Source: Denitrobaculum tricleocarpae (lineage in GTDB: Bacteria > Pseudomonadota > Alphaproteobacteria > Kiloniellales > Kiloniellaceae). Taken from it: a DNA stretch of 64,000 bases. The position numbers were made by a program, and so were the translations under genes. The notes below the pieces were generated by a model. That model was not told the origin of the DNA. It saw only the letters and a list, made by a program, of their open reading frames with translations, and made no database searches. Location of the stretch: NCBI RefSeq assembly GCF_007004665.1, contig NZ_ML660057.1, positions 62,001 through 126,000 on the forward strand, given 5' to 3'. Shown here piece after piece: positions 26,642-36,018 of the stretch; the stretch's first letter is position 1; each line of letters opens with the position of its first letter.

Positions 26642-26944
26642 GTGAACCTCGAGGAAATGACCCTTCTCATTCAAAGTCGTGCCGCGGAGAACCTGCCCTT
26701 GGGTTATCGCGTAAAGTTCGACATTAACGATCTGGGCATAATCCTATGGGATGGAACCGAGACTCCGGCAGTTTTCAGCAACGACGATCAGGACAGTGAT
26801 GCGACTGTCGGCGTAACCAGCGACAATCTGGAAAAACTGATGAATGGCAATCTGGACCCCACACTTGCTTTCATGACCGGTAAAATCAAAGTCAGCGGTT
26901 CCAAGGGCGTAGTCATGAAGCTCAGTAATATGTTGGAAAGCTGA
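26642..26944 (+). CDS. SCP2 sterol-binding domain protein
   Basis: Small cytosolic protein of 100 residues that consists of a single SCP2-like lipid-binding domain: VKFDINDLGIILWDG, then the diagnostic C-terminal part DNLEKLMNGNLDPTLAFMTG and KIKVSGSKGVVMKLSNML. SCP2 domains bind hydrophobic ligands such as fatty acyl-CoA or sterol-like lipids. GTG 26642 follows AAGGAG. It stands alone, convergent with the Mpo1-like gene. Confidence 0.92.
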   Translation: MNLEEMTLLIQSRAAENLPLGYRVKFDINDLGIILWDGTETPAVFSNDDQDSDATVGVTSDNLEKLMNGNLDPTLAFMTGKIKVSGSKGVVMKLSNMLES

Positions 26945-27002
26945 GGCAAACCTCCGAATTCAGCCGGGGCTTATCCTCTCCCCCCTGGTCCGCAGCAAAC
27001 CC

Positions 27003-27566
27003 CTATCCGGCCTCTTGCCGCCTCGCCCTGTGCGAAGGTGCCTCTGCATATTGTGGGTAGCGCTCCAACATCAATTCGTCGATCCGCTGTTTCAGGGCCC
27101 GCTTCCAGCCAAGCGCAAAGAAGACTTCAGCGACCAGGAACATGGGCCCGATCAAGGCCTGAAACAGGTTGCTGATCAACGCAGGCCGGCGCCCCTCGTA
27201 AACGTGCCCCCAGAGCTGCAAAATCCAACCGCCGATGAAGAAAACAGCGAAAACACTCCAGACGGTCGACGGCGCAGCGTTCAACGCCAGCCAGTCTGCA
27301 AGTAACAGTGAAGGCACCATTAAAAGCACCATCGCCAGGCCGATTGCGACGTCGAGACTGATCCAGAGCAGAAGCACTGCAATCGCGACGATCAGAGCGG
27401 CGGAAACGTCAAAACCCGCGATCGGAAACCGATAGAGCGCCAGCACGACCAAAAGCGAAAAGACAATGGCCGGGATTCCCACAAAGTGCGTGGCACGGTT
27501 GCGCGGATCCCGGTGATAGCTGGTATACATGGCCATCTGGGATTCGAAGAGACCCTTTGGTGACAT
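27003..27566 (-). CDS. Mpo1-like (DUF962/YGL010w) membrane protein
   Basis: Membrane protein of 187 residues with four or more predicted helices. The N-terminal block YTSYHRDPRNRATHFVGIPA contains the H-x-x-x-x-N-x-x-x-H arrangement typical of Mpo1, an iron-dependent dioxygenase of fatty-acid alpha-oxidation in yeast; WILQLWGHVYEGRRPAL is the second family block with another His. Oxygenase activity is known only for eukaryotic members, so function here is by homology. ATG 27566 (MSPKG) is preferred to an upstream start at 27581. Confidence 0.85.
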   Translation of the reverse strand: MSPKGLFESQMAMYTSYHRDPRNRATHFVGIPAIVFSLLVVLALYRFPIAGFDVSAALIVAIAVLLLWISLDVAIGLAMVLLMVPSLLLADWLALNAAPSTVWSVFAVFFIGGWILQLWGHVYEGRRPALISNLFQALIGPMFLVAEVFFALGWKRALKQRIDELMLERYPQYAEAPSHRARRQEAG

Positions 27567-27805
27567 TTTCCGCCCTCCCAAATAAAACAGATATCTCCAG
27601 CGACAGCGTTACGCCGGTTCGAGCCATCGTAAGCGGTCACTATCATAGCTGTAGTTTGAATGTTTGCAGCCCTTTATCCGACCGCATGCTTTTTTGAGCC
27701 GACCCGTTAGAGCAGGCCAGGAACCACGGCTACTCATCACTTGCCTTCGCAAGCGGAATATTACAACGTGGCGCCGGTCTGTGCCTTTTGCACAGCAGGT
27801 GGATT

Positions 27806-28375
27806 ATGGCGAGAACCAAAGCATTCGATATCGAAGAAGCGCTGGAAAAGGCGATGAATGCCTTTTGGAGCCGCGGCTACGCATCGACTTCAGTGCATGA
27901 TCTGGTCGAAGCCATGCAGATTCAGCGCGGGAGCCTGTACGGCACCTTTGGCGACAAGCAGACCCTCTTCCGTTTGGCCTACGAGCGTTACGACGCCCGG
28001 CGCCAGAAGGGCATGCAGAGCGCGCGCTCGCCCGTCGATGCCATCTGCGCCTGGTTTCGCAAGCTGGTGGAGGAAGGTTGCGCGGAAAACGGCGCCAGGG
28101 GCTGTTTTATCGTCAATACCGCTCTGGAGCTGGAAATGCACGACGAAGCAATGCGCGGCAGTGTGGCAAAGAGCCTGTCCAGCATCGAGGCGTTTTTCTT
28201 CGATAACATCCGCGCCGGCCAGCAGGATGGCAGTATCGACGAGGCGGTTGATGCCAGGAAGACCGCCCAATCCATGCTTTCCAGCGTCATCGGTCTGCGG
28301 GTCCTATCCCGCTCCCGCCCCGAACGTGCCCTGCTTCAAAACATTGCCGACTCAGCGGTCGCTCCCATCCTTTGA
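27806..28375 (+). CDS. TetR/AcrR family regulator (with conserved ligand-domain Cys)
   Basis: Regulator of 189 residues. HTH in the first 55 residues (FDIEEALEKAMNAFWSRGYA, SVHDLVEAMQIQRGSLYGTF). The ligand domain contains ENGARGCFIVNTALEL, a GC motif also found in NemR/AcuR-like repressors where the Cys can react with electrophiles; that role is inference here. ATG 27806 follows AGGTGG. No obvious target gene is adjacent: the FGE-like lipoprotein gene lies 140 bases downstream on the same strand. Confidence 0.88.
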   Translation: MARTKAFDIEEALEKAMNAFWSRGYASTSVHDLVEAMQIQRGSLYGTFGDKQTLFRLAYERYDARRQKGMQSARSPVDAICAWFRKLVEEGCAENGARGCFIVNTALELEMHDEAMRGSVAKSLSSIEAFFFDNIRAGQQDGSIDEAVDARKTAQSMLSSVIGLRVLSRSRPERALLQNIADSAVAPIL

Positions 28376-28516
28376 ATCACCTGAGCGGCTAACCAGCCCG
28401 CGCAGATGTGATCCCAGGTGATCACCCCTTTTGGTTAAACTTCCGTCTTGTCTTCGAGCTCACCTGGACATCGGGAGAATACTCCCTACCCGGGCGGGCG
28501 CAGCAGGACCAAAGCG

Positions 28517-29446
28517 ATGTATTCCGCCAGAACTCCCTTGACGCAAACAATAAGCTTGGCACTGGCCGCTGCCGTTCTAATTCTGACGGCAGCGTGTCAA
28601 CGGCTTCCGGCGGGAGCGCCCAGTGTTCCAGAGTCCAGTGTTCCAAAGTCCGGTGTTCCAGGGCCCGGCCTTCCAGAAACAGTTGTCATCCCTGCGGGTC
28701 CCTTTTTCGCCGGCTCAGACAGCGCCGAACGCGAGACCGGCTATCGGCTCGATGAGGCGGCATACGGACACAGTGTTACACGCCAGAATGGCTGGTACGA
28801 CCGGGAGCGGCCGCGCGGTGAACAGACACTTCCGGCCTTCGCGATCACAAAAACCACCATCACCAATCAGCAATATGCGGCTTTTGTCGCGGAAACCGGG
28901 CACCGCGCGCCCGACGTAACCCCCGGCACCTGGAGGGGCTATGGACTGATCCACCCTTACGAACGAACCCGGCGCCATGCCTGGGACGACGGCAGTCCGC
29001 CCGCTGGACGCGCACAGCATCCGGTGGTTCTCGTCTCCCACGCGGACGCTCTGGCCTACGCGGCCTGGCTAAGCCGGAAAACCGGTATGACCTGGCGCCT
29101 GCCCAGTGAGCTTGAGTGGGAAAAAGCCGCGCGCGGCGCGGATGGCCGACTTTTCCCCTGGGGTGACGATTTCGATCAGTCGCGGCTCAACAGCCACGAC
29201 CAGGGCCCGTTTGACACGCTTCCGGTCGGTCGTTTTCCCGAGGGCCAAAGCCCCTATGGACTGCTCGATGCAGCCGGACAGGTTTTCGAATGGACGTCGA
29301 GTCCCGGCAATACCGGGCGCTATCTGGTCAAAGGCGGGTCCTGGGACGACAAGGGCTGCGGGGTCTGCAGGCCGGCCGCACGGCACGCCCGGCCGGAAAA
29401 CCTGAAACACATTCTCATCGGCTTCCGGCTGGTGCGCGATCTCTGA
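28517..29446 (+). CDS. SUMF1/formylglycine-generating-enzyme-like lipoprotein
   Basis: Protein of about 309 residues with an N-terminal hydrophobic segment ending LTAACQ, a plausible though imperfect lipobox. Residues about 34-55 form a Val-Pro-Ser/Gly repeat (VPESS, VPKSG, VPGPG) encoded by near-identical DNA repeats. The rest is an FGE-sulfatase domain: FAITKTTITNQQYAAFVAET, WRLPSELEWEKAARGADG, FPWGDDF, and ending in GFRLVRD. True FGEs need two active-site cysteines; here a GCGVCRPAAR pair lies near the C-terminus with different surroundings, so catalytic activity is uncertain. No sulfatase gene is nearby. Confidence 0.85.
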   Translation: MYSARTPLTQTISLALAAAVLILTAACQRLPAGAPSVPESSVPKSGVPGPGLPETVVIPAGPFFAGSDSAERETGYRLDEAAYGHSVTRQNGWYDRERPRGEQTLPAFAITKTTITNQQYAAFVAETGHRAPDVTPGTWRGYGLIHPYERTRRHAWDDGSPPAGRAQHPVVLVSHADALAYAAWLSRKTGMTWRLPSELEWEKAARGADGRLFPWGDDFDQSRLNSHDQGPFDTLPVGRFPEGQSPYGLLDAAGQVFEWTSSPGNTGRYLVKGGSWDDKGCGVCRPAARHARPENLKHILIGFRLVRDL

Positions 29447-29498
29447 ATCCTGCGCTCGAAGCCTCACTCAAGAGACGCTGCAGACAGGGGCTTTGCGG

Positions 29499-30176
29499 TC
29501 AAACCGCTTCCTGGGCGGCGGCATCTTCCAGAAAGTAGGTCACTGAATCACCTGAACGCCAGGCATCATGTTTGCGCATGATCGACCTGAAGAGCTGCCC
29601 CTCTTCCAGGGCCTTCAACCAGCGCTGCAGGCCGTTGTAGTCCGTGCTCTCGAACCAGTCCAGATCCACCCGCGCGAACTGACGCACGAAAGGAAAAATC
29701 GCGACGTCCACCAGGGAAGGATCATCCCCGAACAAGTAGGGCGAGTGTGTCAGGCGGAGTTCCAGTTTATCGAGAAACGGCTCCGTCAGTCCCCGGTAAA
29801 GAGTCGCATCCTGCTCCGGGTACCGATCGGCGTACTTGTAGCGATCCAATGCGAACTTGAAGGGTCCGTCATTTTCGGTGATCAAACCATAGGCAGGAGC
29901 GCGGGTCGTGGGATCTTGCAGCGGCCAGGACCAGCGCCGGATATTGGAACGTTCCATCGTCCAGTCGATGATATCCATGCTTTCGTCAAGCACCCGGCCA
30001 TCGGGCAGCAGGAGAATAGGTACTGTGCCCTTTGGTGAAGCCTCAAGCATGGATGGCGGCTTCGATCTCAAGACGACTTCGCGCAATTCACATTCGATAT
30101 TTGCAATCACCAAAGCCATGCGGGCCCGCATGGCATAGGGACAACGCCGAAAGCTGTAGAGAATCGGAAGTTTCAT
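29499..30176 (-). CDS. Glutathione S-transferase family protein
   Basis: Protein of 225 residues. The N-terminal thioredoxin-like domain has [13 protein letters not shown] (a Cys-Pro-Tyr site as in omega-type GSTs and glutaredoxins) and the cis-Pro/glutathione-binding block [20 protein letters not shown]. The C-terminal helical domain follows. It probably acts as a thiol transferase or dehydroascorbate reductase-like enzyme; the substrate is unknown. Its ATG overlaps the trhO stop by four bases (ATGA), so the two are co-translated. Confidence 0.9.
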   Translation of the reverse strand: MKLPILYSFRRCPYAMRARMALVIANIECELREVVLRSKPPSMLEASPKGTVPILLLPDGRVLDESMDIIDWTMERSNIRRWSWPLQDPTTRAPAYGLITENDGPFKFALDRYKYADRYPEQDATLYRGLTEPFLDKLELRLTHSPYLFGDDPSLVDVAIFPFVRQFARVDLDWFESTDYNGLQRWLKALEEGQLFRSIMRKHDAWRSGDSVTYFLEDAAAQEAV

Positions 30177-31204
30177 GATGTCTCCGAGTCTGAGCTTGGT
30201 TCGGGATGGTGCTTGCCGGTCTCTGAAACGGCGAGCTCCAACGTCAAGGACGCCTTCGTCTGCGAGCCGGGTTTCTTACGGCCATGCGCCTTGGGATGCG
30301 GACCGAAGTGGCTCTCGTTCCGCTCCGCCGCCAGCATCACCTGGCGTTGGCGTTCGCTGTTGCGCGCCCGCTTTGCCTCAGTCAGTTCGTGATAGCAGAA
30401 CGGACAGGACACACCGCGCTCGTAAAGCGGCGAGTTTCTGTCAGAAACCGAGAGCGGCGCCCTGCAGCTTCGGCATTCGCTGTAGCTGCCTTCGTTGAGA
30501 CCATGGGTGACCGCCACGCGATCGTCGAAAACAAAGCACTCGCCTTTCCAGAGGCTTTCGGATTCCGGGACGGTCTCGAGGTATTTGAGAATACCGCCCT
30601 TCAGATGGAATACCTCGTCAAAACCCTGTCCCAGCATAAAAGATGAAGCTTTTTCACAGCGTATGCCCCCAGTGCAGAACATCGCGACTTTGCGGTGTTT
30701 GTTAGGGTCCAGATTCTGTTTCACGTAGTCGGGGAACTGCCGGAAGGTCTCGGTCTTTGGGTCGGTCGCCCCCTCGAAGCTGCCGATACCGACCTCGTAG
30801 TCGTTGCGTGTGTCAATCACCAGAACTTCGGGATCGGAAATAAGGGCGTTCCAGTCCTCGGGCTGCACGTACCGGCCAACCTGAAGATTGGGATCCACAT
30901 CAGGCACACCCAACGTCACGATTTCTTTTTTCAAACGCACTTTCATGCGCAGGAACGGCATTTTCGCGGCGGAGCTCTCTTTATGCTCAAGATCCGCCAG
31001 GCGGGGATCACGCCGCAGGTAGGTCAAAACCGCATCGATGCCGGCGCGTGTCCCGGCAATGGTTCCATTTATACCCTCTCGCGCCAGGAGCAGCGTGCCC
31101 ATCACGCCCTGCTGGCGACAGACATCCGCCAGCGGTTCCCGCAGTTCCGCAAAATCCGGAAGCGGTGCAAATCTATAGAGCGCTGCGACAACAAAATGGG
31201 TCAT
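30173..31204 (-). CDS. trhO: tRNA uridine(34) hydroxylase, rhodanese-type
   Basis: Protein of 343 residues. An N-terminal acylphosphatase-like domain ([19 protein letters not shown]) is followed by a rhodanese domain with the active-site loop [10 protein letters not shown], catalytic Cys177. TrhO uses oxygen to form 5-hydroxyuridine at position 34 of some tRNAs, a precursor of cmo5U/mcmo5U. A C-terminal extension carries two CxxC pairs (CRSC and CPFC), a likely zinc knuckle, then a basic tail. Start ATG 31204. First gene of a pair with the GST. Confidence 0.93.
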   Translation of the reverse strand: MTHFVVAALYRFAPLPDFAELREPLADVCRQQGVMGTLLLAREGINGTIAGTRAGIDAVLTYLRRDPRLADLEHKESSAAKMPFLRMKVRLKKEIVTLGVPDVDPNLQVGRYVQPEDWNALISDPEVLVIDTRNDYEVGIGSFEGATDPKTETFRQFPDYVKQNLDPNKHRKVAMFCTGGIRCEKASSFMLGQGFDEVFHLKGGILKYLETVPESESLWKGECFVFDDRVAVTHGLNEGSYSECRSCRAPLSVSDRNSPLYERGVSCPFCYHELTEAKRARNSERQRQVMLAAERNESHFGPHPKAHGRKKPGSQTKASLTLELAVSETGKHHPEPSSDSETS

Positions 31205-31498
31205 GATTCATATGTAAGCATATTTTTTAAAATGGCATGTGGTGATTACCACAACCTCCGGCAGCCGACCAAAAAAAAAACCGCGGCGCGGTCACGAAAC
31301 GCCGGAAAATTCCCCTTTTGGGATGATTGTGTACATTTATTACTATTTTGGCGGGATCTTCAGCCTGCCTCGACGGCACTGGCGTTGCCCGATATTCGAT
31401 TCCGCCTGCCCGTCCGTGACCTAGGGCATGGCCTAGCTATTTCTTAACCGGAAGCGGGAATACTGGCGGTCTTGCATACCACCCCATGGGAGCGCATC
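31205..31498. other. Divergent intergenic region, trhO / HerA-like ATPase
   Basis: About 290 bases. An A9 tract lies near 31270. Otherwise I see no operator, RNA or small gene; promoters for both genes must lie here. Confidence 0.4.
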
Positions 31499-33121
31499 TT
31501 GTCTGATCAGGCGATTTTGGCCGGCTATGTCACATCCGTTTTCGGCTCCAAGGTTTTGGCAACCCTGGTAACCCCTGAAAGCCGCGGCTCGACCATCGAT
31601 GCCGCCGAGGTCGACCTCGCGGTACAGATCGGCGCACTCGTCCGCATCGATACGCCAAGGTCACGGGCTTACGGGGTCGTCAATAAGCTGGACGCCCGGC
31701 AGGCTTCCTCTCCGCCCCGGCCCGACGAGCAGCGCGAGGTTGAGATCGACCTCTTCGGCGAGACGCCTCTCGACGGTCTGGAGGGCATCGCCCAGGATTT
31801 TCGCCGCGGTATCTCCATTTACCCGACTCTCGGTGCACCGCTCTACTCGACGACAGACGTTGAGCTGGGAACGATATACTCCCGGCCCGACGCCTCCAAC
31901 GTTGTGGTCGGCAGCCTCTATCAGGACGCGCGGATTCCGGCCTATGTGATGACCAACGAGCTCTTGGGAAAGCATTTTGCGATCCTGGGAACGACCGGCG
32001 CAGGCAAATCCTGTGCGCTATCGGTCGTGTTGCACTCGGTTCTTCAGTCCCACCCGCACGGTCACGTTGTCCTGCTCGATCCCCACAATGAGTACGCGCC
32101 GGCTTTTGGCGATGCCGCTGAAATCATCCGGCCAACCGACCTTCAGATGCCCTACTGGCTGCTGAATTTCGAAGAAATGATCGAGGTTCTCTGTAGCCCG
32201 GACGAAAACGCGCGAGACAGTGAAGCAGCCATTCTCAAAGACGCAATCGTGTATGCAAAGCGGGCTTTCTGTTCGGACGAAGAACAAAGCCGGATCCTGA
32301 CCGTCGATACGCCGGTCCCCTATCGCTTGAGCACCATGCTCGAACGAATTGACGACGCGATGGGAGATCTGGGTAAGCCGGATCAGATGGGACCCTATCT
32401 GCGCCTGAAGAACCGCATCGACGATCTGCGCGACGACCGTCGCTTCAGCTTCATGTTCTCCGGCCTGACGGTCAAGGACACGATGACCGATGTCTTGTCG
32501 CGGATTCTGCGCATCCCGACGTCTGGCCGTTCGGTCTCGATCTTTGACCTTTCCGGCGTTCCCGCCGAGATTGTGGACGTGGTGGTATCGCTGCTCTGCC
32601 GGACGATTTTCGACTTCGCCCTTTGGAGCCCTCCCGAGGATTCGGCCCCGATCCTGATGGTCTGCGAGGAAGCGCACCGCTACATCCCGCGGGATCCTCA
32701 CGACGGCTTCGGCCCCACCCGTAAGGCCATTGCCCGGATCGCCAAGGAGGGCCGCAAGTACGGCGTCTCACTTGGGCTGGTCACACAGCGCCCATCGGAA
32801 TTGGCGGAAACGATCCTCTCCCAGTGCAACACCCTCTTTGCTCTGCGCATGGGTAACCAGCAGGATCAGGAATTCGTCGAACGCGCCCTGCCCGAGAGTG
32901 CCGCCGGAATGCTGAGCTGCCTGCCCTCGCTGCGGACACAGGAAGCCGTCGTCGTCGGCGAAGGTGTCCGTGTGCCGATCCGCATTCGCTTCGCGAACCT
33001 TGAAGAGAACAAACGCCCGCACAGCACCACGGCAGACTTCGCCCATTCCTGGCTTGAAGACTCGACCTCACGCGAGACAATTACCCGCTCGATCGAACGC
33101 TGGCGCAAGCAGCAACGCTAA
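31499..33121 (+). CDS. HerA/FtsK-like (DUF87) ATPase
   Basis: ATPase of about 540 residues. An N-terminal beta-barrel region (HAS-barrel-like, about 1-130) precedes a helicase-type core with Walker A GTTGAGKS, a VVLLDPHNEYAP strand, Walker B ILMVCEEAHRYIPR, and a sensor region with LGLVTQRPSELAETILSQCN. HerA-like proteins pump or translocate DNA; archaeal HerA works with NurA in end resection. No nuclease partner is adjacent, and in bacteria stand-alone members are common. The start is uncertain: TTG 31499 has GGAG six bases upstream; TTG 31472 would add nine residues. Confidence 0.87.
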   Translation: MSDQAILAGYVTSVFGSKVLATLVTPESRGSTIDAAEVDLAVQIGALVRIDTPRSRAYGVVNKLDARQASSPPRPDEQREVEIDLFGETPLDGLEGIAQDFRRGISIYPTLGAPLYSTTDVELGTIYSRPDASNVVVGSLYQDARIPAYVMTNELLGKHFAILGTTGAGKSCALSVVLHSVLQSHPHGHVVLLDPHNEYAPAFGDAAEIIRPTDLQMPYWLLNFEEMIEVLCSPDENARDSEAAILKDAIVYAKRAFCSDEEQSRILTVDTPVPYRLSTMLERIDDAMGDLGKPDQMGPYLRLKNRIDDLRDDRRFSFMFSGLTVKDTMTDVLSRILRIPTSGRSVSIFDLSGVPAEIVDVVVSLLCRTIFDFALWSPPEDSAPILMVCEEAHRYIPRDPHDGFGPTRKAIARIAKEGRKYGVSLGLVTQRPSELAETILSQCNTLFALRMGNQQDQEFVERALPESAAGMLSCLPSLRTQEAVVVGEGVRVPIRIRFANLEENKRPHSTTADFAHSWLEDSTSRETITRSIERWRKQQR

Positions 33122-33192
33122 GAGAAGCGCTGTTTCAGAGCTTTTGGAAAGGCAGAGGTACGGCGCGGGCCCGAGGCTGGGAGCGCGTTAGG

Positions 33193-33723
33193 TCACGCGC
33201 GGCCGGCCAGGAGCGTGGCCTCGGAAGCTGCGATCTGCACCGGCAGCACTTTGGCAGAAGCGACTGTAGCAGAAGCGACCTTAGCCGATGGGACCGCGAT
33301 CGCAGGGGCTGCGCGGCCCTGTGCTTCAAGGATTTCAACGATACGGGTCTCGATCCCGCCCGGCTTGACAGGTTTGGTCATGAAGGCGTTGCCGCCCGCC
33401 GCCAGAACCTGTTCCTTGACCTCGAGTTCGCCATAACCGCTGATCACCACGACCGGCGTCCTCGCCAGCGCAAGATCATCAGTCGAGCGCAACGACCGCA
33501 GGAATTCCAGGCCGGAAACCGGGGTCATATTCAAATCCGAAATGACGAAGTCAACCGGGTTACGCTGAAGCTCGTCCATCGCTTCCTGACCGTCAGCAGC
33601 CATCGCGACCGAGCCGGCGCCCAGTGCCAGCAGCATCATTTCCATCATGGCCCGGATAACGCCGGTATCGTCGGCCACCAAAAAGGACAGAGAGCCCCAT
33701 TCTTCGCGCGAGAGCACAGTCAT
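33193..33723 (-). CDS. Single-domain response regulator with repetitive tail
   Basis: Protein of about 176 residues. Receiver domain at about 10-128 with the acidic pair in FLVADDTG, phospho-acceptor Asp in DFVISDLNMTPVSG, and the conserved Lys in AFMTKPVKPGG. No output domain: a tail of about 45 residues, rich in Ala, Ser and Val, follows (repeats such as SAKVASATVASAKV, encoded by a 15-bp DNA repeat near 33254-33283). Such regulators act as phosphotransfer intermediates or bind a protein partner. ATG 33723 is chosen because the receiver begins soon after. Confidence 0.87.
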   Translation of the reverse strand: MTVLSREEWGSLSFLVADDTGVIRAMMEMMLLALGAGSVAMAADGQEAMDELQRNPVDFVISDLNMTPVSGLEFLRSLRSTDDLALARTPVVVISGYGELEVKEQVLAAGGNAFMTKPVKPGGIETRIVEILEAQGRAAPAIAVPSAKVASATVASAKVLPVQIAASEATLLAGRA

Positions 33724-33909
33724 TCCAGTGGTCCAACCTTCAGCAGAAATCACAAATACGGCCCTAACCAAGAGCCCGGATGCCTGATCGGCGCGTTTGG
33801 TATGACACAAACAATCAGGCTCTGTGAAGCTACCCCGAAAGCCTTAACAATAGGTAAGAAGCTCAGGCGGTAACAAACTGTTATCCAAAGGAAAACAACG
33901 CAATTTTAT

Positions 33910-34974
33910 TCAAAAGCGGAAGGAGACGCTGATCGCCCCGAACTGATCGGGACTGTCCTGGGTTTCGAACTCCTTCGAACGGATGATGTGGGTGTAGGCA
34001 ATCCGGGCAACCGGGAAGATGACCGCGGCGCCGAACTGCAGGTCACCGACCAGGATTTCTTTATCCACGTCCCGGCTGTCTTTGAAGGTATTGCCATCCA
34101 GGAAGATGTTGCGCGCGACGATCCGGCCTTCCGCGCCCGCAAAGAGGTACCATCCCAGCAGATCGACCGGATCGAAGTAAGCGGATCCCGGCAGGCTCGG
34201 ACGGATCCGTTGCGGACCGCCCAGATCGTTCCGCAGATCTTCGCCGAAACGCAGGGTCGCACCGGCGGCTCCGTAGGTCAGGACGTTGCCGGCGGCACCG
34301 CCCACGTGGGGAGTCACGTCGATGCCCAGTCCGGGCCAGAGGCCAAGTACCGGAATATCCTCTTTATCGAATTGAATGAGCGAACGCCACTTTCGTTCGT
34401 AGGTCAAAAGGATGCCGGGCTCGTTTTTGATTTGCGTGCCCCAACCCAGGGGTTCCGGCGATCCGATAAAATCATGCCAGGTCTTCTGCGTATCCTCCGC
34501 GAGCGACGCCGGGCCGACCATGCCTATGTTGAGATCGAGAACATCGATCTGATCATTGCTTTCCGAGACGATACCCACTCCGGCGTAGAGCCAGCCCGCA
34601 TAGGGACGGGAATCTTCAGGCGGCGACGGATCACGGATATCGTCCGGTGTGAACATGCTCTGCCCGGCGGAGTAGGAGATCCGCAAGCTGCCGCCATCGG
34701 GGAACATGGGTAAAAAGTCCGCCACTTCATGGGCAAACTCCGGCGCGCCGTTCCGCGGGGACAGCCATGACATCTTTGAACCATGGGTGTAATGCCGGTC
34801 GCGGCTGCTGCCGAAAAGATCGTTTTCCGCCACGAAACTCAGGGTGCCCTTCGCGTCCCGCTCGGGCTTTGCCTTCTCTTCAGGCGCTGTCCCGGAGTCG
34901 GCCTGCAGGGGAAAGGGCTGCAACACCACACAAAGAACAAGCAGCAAAGCTTTATAATATTTAAACAAATTCAT
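33910..34974 (-). CDS. LpxR-like outer-membrane lipid A deacylase family protein
   Basis: Exported protein of 354 residues with a signal peptide (LLLVLCVVLQPFPLQADS). The sequence SRDRHYTHGSKMSWLSPRNG near residue 58 matches the LpxR signature (YTHG-S/T), and the C-terminus ends in aromatic FRF as for outer-membrane beta-barrels. LpxR removes the 3'-acyloxyacyl group from lipid A in the outer leaflet. The family (DUF2219) is wide, so the exact substrate is uncertain. Stand-alone gene on the minus strand. Confidence 0.87.
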   Translation of the reverse strand: MNLFKYYKALLLVLCVVLQPFPLQADSGTAPEEKAKPERDAKGTLSFVAENDLFGSSRDRHYTHGSKMSWLSPRNGAPEFAHEVADFLPMFPDGGSLRISYSAGQSMFTPDDIRDPSPPEDSRPYAGWLYAGVGIVSESNDQIDVLDLNIGMVGPASLAEDTQKTWHDFIGSPEPLGWGTQIKNEPGILLTYERKWRSLIQFDKEDIPVLGLWPGLGIDVTPHVGGAAGNVLTYGAAGATLRFGEDLRNDLGGPQRIRPSLPGSAYFDPVDLLGWYLFAGAEGRIVARNIFLDGNTFKDSRDVDKEILVGDLQFGAAVIFPVARIAYTHIIRSKEFETQDSPDQFGAISVSFRF

Positions 34975-35181
34975 TCACCGAATCTCACGAACCGAAACCA
35001 TAGGCTTGCATATCAATAACAATTAGAAAAAGGCGATTTTTGGGCTGTGATGTCTTTTTCCAAGTCCAGCATAGGCCACAACTCCGGCTCTTCGAAATAG
35101 GTCTAAGCGTAAAGTGTTAGCAATGCGGTAACCTGTGCGATAAATCCCCACCCACAGTCTCTCGTCTCGGCTGAAGCCGTC

Positions 35182-36018
35182 TCAGCGCCAGCGCAGCAAC
35201 AAGGCCTCCAGGCGGCTGAGCACAATACCAATGGTCAAGCCGATCAGCGACAACAGCACCACGCCCGCGATCAGGTAGTCAGTCTGCATCAGATTTCCGG
35301 CGGCGAGCACCAGCGCTCCCACCCCCCACTCTGCCCCGATCATCTCGGCGGCGACCAGAAGGACAATCGCAATCGAGGCCGAGATCCGGAATCCGGAGAG
35401 AATGGCGGGCATGGCGCCCGGAAAGACGACCTTGAAGACAATGTCGCGGGTCGGCATGTCGAAGCTTTGGCCCATGCGAATCAGGCTGCGCGCCACGTTG
35501 TCCACACCGCTGTAGGTGTTGATGACCGTCGGGAAGAAGACGCCGAACAGGATGGTAGCGACTTTCGAGGGCTCACCAATACCGAACCAGATAATGAAGA
35601 GCGGCAGCAACGCGATCTTGGGTATAGGAAAAAGGGCCGAGACAAAAGGCAGGCCGACGGACCTCGCAATCGAGAACATCCCAAGCGCCAGGCCAACCGC
35701 CAGACCGGCCAGCGTTCCGAGACTCCAGCCCATTGCCAGGCGCCCCAGCGACGCGGAGAGATGCCGCCATAGGTCGCCGCTGCGCGCCAGATCAGCCAGG
35801 GCCGTCAGGATCTCCTCCGGGCTGGGGAGCGTGAGCGGGTGGATGTAGCCCATGGAACTGCCGAACTGCCAGGCGGCGATTACAGCTGCGAAAGCAATCC
35901 AGGCGGCGGCGCGATGGGACGAAGGCGCAAAACCCCCACCCCGAAACGGGACCGCACGCGAAGCGGCCTGCCGCGTGGGCGCAGCGGTGCCCTCTTTGGG
36001 TAGAGGACCTTCAGACAT
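35182..36018 (-). CDS. ABC transporter permease (nitrate/sulfonate/taurine type)
   Basis: Inner-membrane permease of about 278 residues with about six helices and the EAA-type loop around VFKVVFPGAMPAILSGFRIS. It matches the NitT/TauT (SsuC/TauC) family. ATG 36018 overlaps the ATPase stop by eight bases, which indicates coupling; an upstream start at 36054 is unlikely. Third gene of the importer operon. The substrate is unknown: sulfonates, nitrate, thiamine precursors and riboflavin are all used by this family. Confidence 0.92.
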   Translation of the reverse strand: MSEGPLPKEGTAAPTRQAASRAVPFRGGGFAPSSHRAAAWIAFAAVIAAWQFGSSMGYIHPLTLPSPEEILTALADLARSGDLWRHLSASLGRLAMGWSLGTLAGLAVGLALGMFSIARSVGLPFVSALFPIPKIALLPLFIIWFGIGEPSKVATILFGVFFPTVINTYSGVDNVARSLIRMGQSFDMPTRDIVFKVVFPGAMPAILSGFRISASIAIVLLVAAEMIGAEWGVGALVLAAGNLMQTDYLIAGVVLLSLIGLTIGIVLSRLEALLLRWR

